Of a stretch of DNA of 64,000 bases, positions 13,023-24,526 are shown piece by piece. The position numbers and the translations under genes are program-made. Numbering within the stretch: the stretch's first letter is position 1; every line of letters starts with the position of its first letter. The notes below the pieces were generated by a model that had not been told where the DNA came from, did no database searches, and worked only from the letters and a program-made list of their open reading frames with translations. Source of the stretch: Plantago ovata (Eukaryota > Streptophyta > Magnoliopsida > Lamiales > Plantaginaceae); assembly GCA_028274465.1 (NCBI GenBank), contig CM051457.1, forward strand, positions 100,997,982 to 101,061,981. The letters are read 5' to 3'.

Positions 13023-13850
13023 CAGTTTATTATCGTAAATTTTATTTGTGAAACTGGTTGATTTTAAAAAGCAAATGCAGATGTCATTAAAAATATATAT
13101 AAATAAATATACTGTAGTGATATTTATCCGTCTCTATGCATCCGGTTTAAAACAAAAACCTTAGCTAATATGCGAAGAATAATTTATCCGTCTTTCCAAC
13201 AAAAATCCCTGGTCAACGAATTAACCGTCATTAAATTCGATACAGATAGATTACCATACCAGTAGGAGGTGAGTGGGTCAATCATGAGTAACCTCGTTTG
13301 TTGAATGGGCCGAGTCTCGGCCCATTAGTGGCAGTGTGTTACATTTATCTTGATGTCAAGTAATTTTCAGTTTATTATCGTAAATTTTATTTGTCAGGCG
13401 AATTTATTTTACAAAACAAATGCAGTTGTAATTAAATAAATATACCGGATTGATATTTATCCGACTCTATGCATTCTGTTAGAAAATAAAAATAATTGAA
13501 CTGTCACTAGTATGCGACGGATAATTTATCCGTCTTTTCAATGAAAATCCATGGTCAACGAATTAGCCGTCACTAAATTAGAGTCGAATAAATTATCATA
13601 GTAGGAGGTGAGTGCGTCAATCATGATTAACCTCGCCGGCCGGTCCAATGGGCCGAGTCTTGGCCTATTAGTGGTCATGTTATTACATATATCTTGATCA
13701 CAAATATGTTATCCACGGTTGATGTTTTTCATTTATGATTTAGTTAGCTAGAGTAAATTGGTTTTTTTTTTAGGTTTTTCATTCTGTTTTACAGGAAATT
13801 TCTGCTTTCAATTCGTGAGATCTTTAGCAAAATTCTTGATTTCGGAGTAT
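13023..13850 (+). promoter_or_regulatory. Promoter-like module A: two tandem units of about 345 bp plus leader, upstream of the RWP-RK gene
   Basis: Unit 1 (about 13023-13366) and unit 2 (about 13367-13710) are diverged tandem copies. Each holds GACGGATAA/TTATCCGTC stems and ends with a TGGGCC/GGCCCA inverted pair. In unit 1 the pair is a perfect 11 bp palindrome, AATGGGCCGAG-T-CTCGGCCCATT (13304-13326); in unit 2 it is imperfect (13647-13669). TGGGCC/GGCCCA matches plant site II (TCP-type) promoter elements. A leader-like block follows (13725-13845, TTAGCTAGAGTAAATTGG and CAATTCGTGAGATCTTTAG). The whole block recurs at 22058-22885 in front of the hAT-derived gene. Promoter function is inferred from position and motifs. 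Confidence 0.6.
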
Positions 13851-13996
13851 GATTGCAGTTGTTGCCAGAGACTAAGGGTTTTAACTCATACTCGAGGTGA
13901 CGGTTTTTGTTCAATGTAGATCAGAGTTTACAACACTTGATTCGGTTTTAATTGTTTGTTGACAATGGTATCATGATGATTGTCATGTGTAGGAGC

Positions 13997-15668
13997 GAAT
14001 GTGAAGCGGCTTGAGATTCATGGAAGTCTCGGAATCATCACACATGCTGTTCTTGAAATATTTGATTCTGATTCGGGTTTTGATTTGAAAGAGCATCAGA
14101 TGTTTGAGTATGTTTCTTACTCCGTCCTGTTTCTATTTGATCTTTCATAAGTTTGCCAATACACTGATAAATTCGGAAGTTAAAACGAAGTTGGAGATTT
14201 GATGGAAAAGATATAAGGGACTAATTGTTTGTTTTTTGTACGGTAAAATGTTCTCCGCTATCATGTCTATTTACATGAATTATCTGGCAATGCTCTTCAC
14301 TGGTAGATTCTGTGCATTTGTGCGCTCACAGATATAGTTTGTAAAGGTACTAATTAGATGCATGCCCTGTCGATGTTTTAAGATGTAGAAGACTCGAACC
14401 CCACATATATTTTGCTGAATTGTGTATGTTCGATTGCTTTTTCAGTGTTTACTATGCAATAATGCAACTCCAGAGTTTGGAACGGTAACATGTGTATTGT
14501 ATTGTAAATCTAAGCCTTGTCTGTGATAATTATTTGCAGCTTTCAAACGGAAGCCGCAGAGAATGTGAAATGGTTTTTAGACCAGTATTTGGAGGGTTGC
14601 AAACAAGAGGGCTACAATCTGGAGAAAGACCCTCTGTCAACATTCTATGAAGCCCTTAGTGTAGGACTTAAGCAGAATGAAAGATCAGATGACTTCTTTC
14701 AATTATCAGAAGAGAACACAGGTACTAGTATTTATTACTCGGTGGAAGTTAATCGATTGGTTCCCTAAAATTTATCTCATGCGTATGTGAACAATGACCG
14801 GTTTGCTTTATTAGGTAGTTGTCAAATCAACGAACATGAAAATCCAAGGCAGGATGGATGTACAAAGATCCCTCTTGCAATGCAGGTATTAGTCTGTTTA
14901 TCTTATGATTTTGTTTGAACTTTGCAGCATTTTATATGTGACATGTAGCATCGTAATGTTGAAAACTGCTGATAGTTTTCTTCGGTTTATTAACTTAAAA
15001 TGTGTTTTGCAGAGGGCAAGAACAGGAAGGTTGAAGCTGAAGGACTTGACAGAATACTTTGAGTTTCCAATTGAAGTTGCAGCAAGAAAAATGAGCCTAT
15101 GCCCTACAGTGTTGAAGAAGATATGTTGAAGGAATGGTGTTCATAGGTGGCCTTACAGAAAGGTTTATACCTCTCTTGCTATCTGCATTGAGTCTGCAAG
15201 TTACATTCACAGTTTGTACTAGTTTGGTCTTATCACTCAAATCTCATTATGTATACATTCGTAGCTGTTTGCAAGCGATTCTGATTACTTAACACTGTTT
15301 TTCAAAACTAGATTCGGTCTAAACAACCTTTTAACAGTCACATTCTTCTTCTGCTATGAAAAATCAACAACTAGTTTCCCGAAAATCTGTTTCAAAACAG
15401 TCACTGGCAGCATAGCACAAGGCCAGGAACAATGTGCTTATCAGTTTTATCCCATTCCATTGTCATCTGTTGGTAGTTAATGACTTTGATTATGAACTAC
15501 TTGCAGATAAGAAGCTATAAGAGCAAAATAGCTAAGACATTGAAGCTTTTAGAGTCGAGTAACGATGACGTGGAGAGGGCGCAGGCTCTAATGGCACATG
15601 TACAGATACATCAACAGGGACTTGTGAATATTTATGAGAAATTCAGTCAAGAGATTGATGAACAATAA
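13997..15668 (+). pseudogene. RWP-RK domain (RKD-like) transcription factor gene with a premature stop
   Basis: Exons recognised are about 13997-14110 (frame joining into FQTEAAENVKWFLDQYLEGC), 14540-14721, 14815-14885, 15013-15162 and 15507-15668. The fourth and fifth carry the RWP-RK domain: LKLKDLTEYFEFPIEVAARK, CPTVLKKIC, RNGVHRWPYRK and IRSYKSKIAK, followed by a short helical, probably coiled-coil, C terminus ending SQEIDEQ. RWP-RK proteins of this short type are nuclear DNA-binding regulators; RKD members act in egg-cell and embryo programmes. A TGA at 15127-15129 lies between KKIC and RNGVHRWP, where family members have arginine (CGA to TGA is the simplest change). Everything after it is still well conserved, so the loss is recent or could be a sequence error. 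The 5' end is not resolved. Confidence 0.78.
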
Positions 15669-15926
15669 AGATAGGTATATACTTACTGTATTTATTTTAG
15701 CTAGGTGGAGAAACTTGTATAGTTTGTTCTGTATATTTTTTACTGGGATAATGGGATTGTTTGTTCAAAACTTCAAATGTATTTAGAAGAAAATTAATTT
15801 CTTGATTTGAAATAAGATAGTTTTGTTTCTTCATAGTTTCCTTACTTTCTCATGCTTACAGCAAATCCTGTGTCACAATAGTATAGTTGTATGATACTGT
15901 ATGATATATAAATAACATAATATGTT
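15669..15926. other. 3' flank of the RWP-RK gene
   Basis: AT-rich, probably 3' UTR and spacer up to the poly-T that marks the end of the LINE tail. Nothing else was recognised. Confidence 0.4.
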
Positions 15927-16690
15927 TTTTTTTGTTTTGGAAAAGTACCGATCATATTACTACTACATAACAGTTTGTACACCTACCCTTCGGAGATCGT
16001 TAGACTTAGCTAAACGAACCAAAGAAAACATTACATCATTACAAATATAAGGATAAAGACACACAGGGCAGGTGTCCCAAACTATAAAACTAGATTCTGC
16101 TACTAGAGGTCTAAGTTGCACTAGATTTTTTGCGGGATTATCTTCATGTCTCTGTATTGGAAAACTACATGACAATTTGTGAACTTGCTAAGGAGATGCC
16201 TAATACTCCTGAACAACCCACATGATCTTCTGTTTCCTGCAAATTGAATGACACACCAAAAGTGAATCAGTTTGAATTTCTAAGGATGTTATACGCAATT
16301 GTAAAGCTAACAGCAATCCGTTCGATCTTGACAGCAAGAAATTCAGCTAAATTGTTATCTGCTATGCCTATATATCCTACAGCAGCTCTAACAAACATTC
16401 CATTAGCCTTCCTAATAATGATTCCAAAACCAGAGTGACCTGGAGAACCTAAAGCGGACCCATCACAATTCATCACAAAATCCCGATTAGTGCTAGGTTT
16501 CCAGGTACAAGAAATTGGACTGATAACATTAGATTTTGCCGGAAATAAAATAGAGTGCTGCCTTAACACATGTAAAAACTTAGCATATAAAGTATTCAAC
16601 TTAATAAGAGTTCCTTTAAAGATTTTTTCATTTCTTGCGAACCACATAACCCACCAAGAGCATACCACATCAAGTTGATTTACAGAGTTC
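15927..16690 (-). mobile_element. LINE 3' remnant (RNase H-like end)
   Basis: The minus strand encodes a plant LINE terminal RNase H-like domain: MNCDGSALGSPGHSGFGII, IGIADNNLAEFLAV and, after breaks, IVWDTCPVCLYPYICND near the end. The end is marked by a poly-T on the plus strand at about 15926-15936. It is a 5'-truncated, decayed insertion and is not the same copy as the large LINE at 47.7-59.2 kb, although the domain is homologous. Confidence 0.8.
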
Positions 16691-16839
16691 TGTTTTAGAT
16701 TGAAAAAATAAGATAACTAGAACATAACCAATCAGCAGGCCAAACTTTCCTTCTAAAATCTTGAAAACTACGTATTACAGAAAAGGAGAAGGTGAGACAA
16801 AGTCTAGTTCAAAACGTCGCAGACTAATAATGATTTGTT

Positions 16840-17346
16840 CTATTCACAATCTCCATGCCTTCTTCTCTTGGGAGCTCGTACATCTTCTTCTTTAACTTGT
16901 TCTTTGTCCTGCGTGCGGTTTCTCTTCCTTTGAAGTGTCTGAGAATTATCTTCCTTTGTATTGAAATCTTGCACAGTGTCACGCATAGTCTTGTTTTTGT
17001 TTTCCGTGCAATTTTGAAGTACTACACCTTCTGTCCTTGATGGTGTTGCGCAACCGGTTCGTTGTAATAGTTGGGAGTTCTTGTATGCGAGTGGTGTGGT
17101 TGGAGCGCGACCCCCAGTTCTCATCCTAGCATTCTTGCGAATGGGATACTTTTCTAGGTGAGCGGCGAGAAATTTGGAATCGCTGGCTAAGGTCTTCAAT
17201 TGCTTGGAAACTGAAGTCAACCTGAACAGGTCTTTTCTTCGTGGGAGCTTCATGAGGATTTGAAAGATGATATCATCAGGCAATTTGCTTATATGATCTT
17301 CTTGGTTATGATGATCTTTATCATCGCCGCAACTTGACTTGGACAT
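16840..17346 (-). CDS. Short F-box protein (168 aa)
   Basis: The ATG at 17346 begins a 168-codon frame. Residues about 18-65 form an F-box (ISKLPDDIIFQILMKLPRRK, then LFRLTSVSKQLKTLASDSKF), the Skp1-binding motif of SCF ubiquitin ligases. The remaining 100 residues are basic and of low complexity, with an apparent nuclear signal (APKRRRHGD) at the end. No kelch, LRR or FBA domain follows, so the substrate-binding part is absent or replaced. It may be a truncated F-box gene or a first exon, and no obvious donor was identified. A LINE tail ends about 150 bp downstream. Confidence 0.65.
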   Translation of the reverse strand: MSKSSCGDDKDHHNQEDHISKLPDDIIFQILMKLPRRKDLFRLTSVSKQLKTLASDSKFLAAHLEKYPIRKNARMRTGGRAPTTPLAYKNSQLLQRTGCATPSRTEGVVLQNCTENKNKTMRDTVQDFNTKEDNSQTLQRKRNRTQDKEQVKEEDVRAPKRRRHGDCE

Positions 17347-18411
17347 TCTGTATATATTGCAATAATAATAAGAAGGTGATTGATCATAGTATCCACAACA
17401 ATATACGAAAGCCTGATTTATATAAAGAAAGAAAGACCAACATGATTATTACTGATTGAATTAGAATACTTTTCCTGATTAATTTCGGAATTCTTGAGGG
17501 AATAGGATAAGGAAACGAATGATGATATCAATCCTCATGGGTACCCCATCAAATGCCTGGGAGGTGACATCGAAGATATGAGATGAGATTGAGGGTTAGA
17601 GGATTGCTCGATTTCAAGGCGGCCCTAGGCTGGGGCAGGACATTTCCACCTCAACGACCTCGATTCCAAGGCGGCCGAAGCCGGCTTGGGTCACGTCTCT
17701 GACTAAAATAAAACCCCATCGTTTCTGAATCGCCTGACTAAAATAAAACCCCATCGTTTCTGAATCGAGCGTGAGCTCTTTTTTCCTAAATAGTTTTTTA
17801 ATTATTATTATTAATTTTTTTTTTAAATTTATTATGGTCGTAGGCGATGCAGGTGTTGGGAGGAAAGGAGATTTGGGTCTGGGAGGAGATTGAGGTTATT
17901 GAATCTTTGTTATTATTATTTTTATTCTTTTTTAATTTATGATGGTAAAAATTTGTTAATAGAAGGAGCAATTTGTATTTAGTGATTTTTCGGATTGTAC
18001 GCAGACGGAAGCTCGGATAATGACTACTACTTTTTGTTTTTCTATGGAGTTTTCTTGATTCATAGACTCTGTGCAACCATGCATATATCTCACTACACCA
18101 ACCAGTTTTCATCCTTCTTTTAATCATATCATTCAGGTAATACCGTCAACATTCCCATGTATTCACTTGCTTCTTTGTTTTGATGTTTTTCAACTTCTAA
18201 TGTTATGGTTGAAAAAAATAAGACAAGGAATATACCTTTTTTGGCAATCTTGAATTTCTTTTGTTAGTAATCATCATGTAACACAATGTACATCATCTGA
18301 ACGTTTGTTGTAATGTTATATTAAACCGATTATTAGTAACTTGGATGAGAGGTTTTATTTGAGGTGGCATTTTTTTCTGGCTTTTTATGTGATTTCCAAT
18401 ACTTTATAGTG
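17347..18411. other. Intergenic DNA upstream of the F-box gene and of receptor-kinase copy B
   Basis: The first part is the likely F-box promoter. At 17699-17768 there is a two-copy 35 bp tandem repeat (CTGACTAAAATAAAACCCCA then TCGTTTCTGAATCG). The rest is AT-rich with no credible gene, and several small open frames here look fortuitous. Confidence 0.6.
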
Positions 18412-19706
18412 GACAGGATATCTACATTAGGATGGCTTCTTCCGAGTTAGGTAAGAAATGGTCCAAAAATGAATGCAATTTTCAGTAGATTTCTTTAATT
18501 GATGAAATTTTCAGTAGATTTCTTTAAATAATGCAATTTTCTTTGCATTTACTTGTGTAGACACAGATGGAAAGAAACGACGTACACTTATCATCTGCTT
18601 ATCACTAGCAAGTGGATTAGTTCTACTTGGAGTGGTCTTGATGTTGTATGCTTGGAGAAGGAAGAAGATTAACAGTCACCTTCAGGAAACAAGTAACGAG
18701 AGTAGCTGGTATATTTCGTGGTATATTTTATCTATCCTTTCAATGTGATATTTTTCTTTTGTTCTTCAACTAAACTTTATGGTTGGCATGCTTATTTTGC
18801 AGGCAGGTTAGGGGGAGAACTAGAATATTTGAGTAAACATGGTGACGAAAGAAGTAACAAGGAACTGGAACTGCCACTGTTCAACTTGCACCGATAACTA
18901 AAGCTACATAAAAATTTTAATTCGATACTAAACTTGGAGAGGGTGGATTTGGACCTGTTTAAGGTAAATTTATGACATTTTATTTTATTTGCATCAACAG
19001 AAGTGTTTGGAGGAGCAATTTTAGGGATATATGTAATATATGTTTCACAACTAAACCTGAAAATGGATCAATGCGCAACTAAGATCTTCTAACTACCCAG
19101 AGAGAGCTATACAACCTGAAAATAAAATAAAAACATACACGTTGCGTACCTTATGGTTAAATTTTGATGGTAGGGGGTACTTGAAGAAGAACAAGAGATT
19201 GCGGTGAAACGACTATCAAGAACTTCCTTTCAAGGAAGAGACGAGTTCAAGTATGAAGTCATCTGCATTGCAAACCTACAACACCGTAATCTTGTGAAGC
19301 TTCTCGGATGATGCATTCAAGGCGAACAAAACATTTTAGTCTACGAATACATGACCAATAAAAGTCTCGACTTGATTCTGTTCGGTAATTATTATTTTCC
19401 ATATATAAGCCTGCAACTGCAAAGGTAATGTTTAAGTCTGGCATATCCATCTGTTTTTGAGAGAAACTTTATCATGTACATTTTCAGAAACAATGAAAAG
19501 CACATTACTTGATTGGCGTAAGCAATTCCATATTATTAATGGTATTGCTCGTGGACTTCTGTACCTTCATCAAGACTCCCGTCTTAGAATCATACACAGA
19601 GTCCTCAAGGCAAGAAATGTACTATTAGATTTTGATATGAATCCAAAGATATCAGATTTTGGACTAGCTAGAACCTTCGGAGGGAATGAGACCGGCACAA
19701 ACACCT
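18412..19706 (+). pseudogene. S-receptor-like kinase, copy B (dead, 3'-truncated)
   Basis: The copy keeps two exons that the first copy lacks in this window. 18412-18450 encodes GQDIYIRMASSEL, the end of the PAN/S-domain part, and about 18559-18706 encodes the membrane helix (IICLSLASGLVLLGVVLMLY) and stop-transfer WRRKK. The following exons match 7132-8055 closely. Damage is visible: small deletions shift the frame in the first kinase exon (TTGCACCGATAAC against TTGCACACAATAAC, and loss of two bases before the donor at 18962), TGC became TGA near 19311, and the catalytic HRD reads HRV ([10 protein letters not shown]). The gene stops at 19706 inside the activation-segment exon, where copia LTR sequence begins. 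It proves the family assignment of copy A. Confidence 0.88.
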
Positions 19707-21805
19707 GCCGAATTACCCCTATGGTTGAGCAGCGGAATTTCAAAATTTTCTTAACATGCATGCTAATTGATTATCTACATGAAATATATTTGATAAACAC
19801 ATCATAGTTAACAAACTTACAGTTGTTCGAAGGCTAGGACAACACTCGATTTCTCAGCAGGATGATCCTCGATCAAATCCTCGTCGGAATCAGCAAAGTG
19901 TTCTCCTTCGGTACATTCGAAGATATCTAACTGTTCAAAACCCACAAGAGAATATCGTTAGTATCCATCTTCGATTATCCTCAACCTTGGTATCTACAAA
20001 TGGAAGATCTTATGAGATTGCTAGGAAATCTATAAATAACCCCTCCGGTTGGTATGGTGATGGCGGCGGCGCGATAAGGAGAGGGGAGGGAGAATTTATT
20101 TTTCTGTCTAACAGAAAATAGAAGGATTAGAATCAAAAGTATGTTCTCTAACCGTCCCCTCATATATATACTAGTAGGAATGCAATCCTAAAAGGAATTC
20201 CAATCTAATTGAATTCTTGATGCCAAAGTAATATTAATTTGTGAATGCAATTCCAACTCTTTAAGTTGTATTCACACACACATACCAATTCATATCAAGA
20301 AAGGAGGCAAAGCATGGACCATTAAATCCAATTTAAATCCTGCCCAGATGCATATATTATTCCAATTAATATTTCCTTTTAGATTAAATCCAATTCAACC
20401 TTCAATAAGCCAGGCCACCTGTAAGTGTGACCATAGGGCCTCATGTTTAAGCACAACACTATGTTATATCCGTCATAAAATTCCTAGACGGTTTCACTTA
20501 GGAATATTAATACATGAGGACGTTTGAGATGATTCTCAAAACCACTTGTTGGTTGTGAAGCATATCGTACAATACAGTGATGGTAAGGTCCCTTCACTCT
20601 AGAAAGCTCGAGTACATCTGGAACATGATGATGTGTCTATTCCATTAACATACCCATGGCGTTCTCAACCTAATGATTGATTTCATTCGAGGAATAACCT
20701 AACATATCAATGCATTGGCCAACGAATTTAATCAATCAACCATGAGAACTTGAGCGATCAAAACTCCATTACTATACGCGAGGAGCAATCCTTTCGCGGC
20801 ACCATCTACCACCAACATATATGTGTCGTAACGCACCCAGCTGGACCTACCTCGTACTCGGATGCAAGCATTGGTTTCAACCAAAGTGCAATATTACTCA
20901 ATACATGTGATGGCAATGTCCCAAAAGTCTAAGTACTACTTTACATCACTTCAACAATCTCCGCTACTCTCATAGACACTTAGGTATAGTTCATACATCC
21001 AATGAGCTTCACGGTGGGTGTACCAATACTCGGGCCTCCAAGCATCCATGCGTCCATTTACGGATGACCTAGTCATCGCATAGTGGTGGGTCCACCATAC
21101 TCAACCGAATGAGTGTAACACCGCATGCTAGTCTCGATTGCGACATTTGTACCCCTATCCAAATGACCATCGACTAGAGTGCTTTCAGGATATATGATTC
21201 GTCACACGAGTTCCCACTTACTCAAGTGTGATAGATATAAATCCTTGAGGATATGTCTGATATCCATATAAACAACCAGATACATATATATATGACATGC
21301 TAATGCCTGATGTAATATACATATATAAATAAACATAAATATGAATAAATAAACATATATAGTTCAAGTACATTTGTCCGTAAAATGTGGTTGTCTCTAG
21401 GACATATATACTTTTAATCTCTCACTTGAACTAGAGCCAATCACATTTATGTCTAACCCCTAGGTTTACATAATGTCTTGTATGAGCCTCTATACTTAAG
21501 ACTTTGGTAAATAGGTCTGCCACGTTTTCCTCTGTGGAAACACATTCTATACTAGCTAACTTCACCTCTATTTACGATTTCCCGTATGACATGATATTTT
21601 CTAAGTACATGTTTGTTCTTGTTCGTGGATCTTGGCTCATTGGCTTGAGCGACGGTGCCCGTGTTGTCACAATAAATCATTATTGGACTTGGAGCAGGAA
21701 CTACCGCCAATTCCTTCAAGAACTCTGATCGAAATCCAGACAACTTCTTTCGATGCTTTGGATACAGCTATGTACTCGGCCTCTGTGGCAAAGAGTCAGC
21801 AATCG
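19707..21805 (-). mobile_element. Ty1/copia LTR-retrotransposon remnant (fossil), copy B
   Basis: This has the same organisation as copy A: an RNase H C-terminal fragment on the minus strand (about 21500-21805, NKHVLRKYH), a polypurine-like tract near 21415, and LTR sequence reaching leftward to 19707, where it abuts the kinase exon. The LTR part is longer on the left than in copy A. The element is broken and retains only its 3' end. Confidence 0.75.
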
Positions 21806-22057
21806 TGGTGATTAAGTGTGTTTGACATCACCTTATCAGTCACATTTTAACTTATTTGTATGTTTGACCATAATCAGTTTGTTAGGGAATTGTCAATAAG
21901 GTGACTGATTTCTTAAAAAGCTACTCTATGTGTGTAATTAAAAATAAGATGACCGATGAGCTAGCAATCACCTTATGAATTCTTTTTGCCAAATGAATAC
22001 TAACTAAGAGGACATGGATGGAGAAAATAGCAATTGAAAATTAATTTGTGGACTAAA

Positions 22058-23045
22058 AATCAGTGTATTATCGTAAATTTTATTTGTGAAACAGGTGGAT
22101 TTTAAAAAACAAATGCAGTTGTGATTAAAAATATATATAAATAAATATAAAGGATTGATATTTATTCATTTCTATGCATCCGGTTAAAAAAAAAACCTTA
22201 GCTAATATGCGACGGATAATTTATCCGTCTTTCCAACAAAAATTCCTAGTCAATGAATTAACCGTCATTAAATTCGATATGGATAGATTATCATACTATT
22301 AGGAGGTGAGTGTGTCGATCATAAGTAACCTCGCTTGTTCAATGGGCCGAGTATTGGCCCATTAGTGGTTGTGTTGTTACATTTATCTTGATCTCAAATA
22401 ATTTTTAGTTTATTATCGTAAATTTCATTTGTGAGACGGATTTATTTTAAAAACAAATGCAGCTGTAAATAAATAAATAAATATACTGGATTGACATTTA
22501 TCCGTCTCGAAGCATTCTGTTAGAAAACAAAAATAATTGAACTGTCACGAATATGCGACGGATAATTTATCCGTCTTTCCAATGAAAATCCATGGTCAAC
22601 GAATTAGTCGTCATTAAATTAGAGACGAATAAATTATCATACCAGTAGGAGGTGAGTGCGTCAATCATGAGTAACCTCATCGGCCGGTCCAATGGGCCGA
22701 GTCTTGGCCCATTAGTGGTTGTGTTGTTACATTTACCTTGTTCACAAATATGTAATCAATTTATAGTTGATGTTTTTCATTTTATGATTTACTTAGCTAG
22801 AGTAAATTGGGAGTTTTAGGTTTTTCATTCGGTTTATAGGAAATTTCTTCTTTCAATTCGTGAGATCTTTAGAAAACTCTTGATTTCGGTTCGCGATCGA
22901 GATCGGATTTCAGTTGAAGTTTTTGATTTGATAGCTAGAGTAAATTGAGATTTTTAGGCTTTCGAATCAGTTTTTCTAGGGGGACGTGTGCTTTCAAATT
23001 GCAAGATCACTCGCAAAACTCCAGATTTCAGTTCGCAAGCTCTTT
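22058..23045 (+). promoter_or_regulatory. Promoter-like module B upstream of the hAT-derived gene
   Basis: This is homologous to 13023-13850: two tandem units (about 22058-22405 and 22406-22750) with GACGGATAA/TTATCCGTC stems and AATGGGCCGAGT(A/C)TTGGCCCATT pairs at 22341-22363 and 22691-22713. The leader block follows at about 22757-22885. A diverged second leader copy (TAGCTAGAGTAAATTGAG, then TTGCAAGATCACTCGCAAAA) lies at about 22915-23045. It stands 1.5 kb upstream of the hAT-derived reading frame, with no other gene between. Promoter activity is inferred. Confidence 0.6.
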
Positions 23046-24526
<1,481 letters not shown>

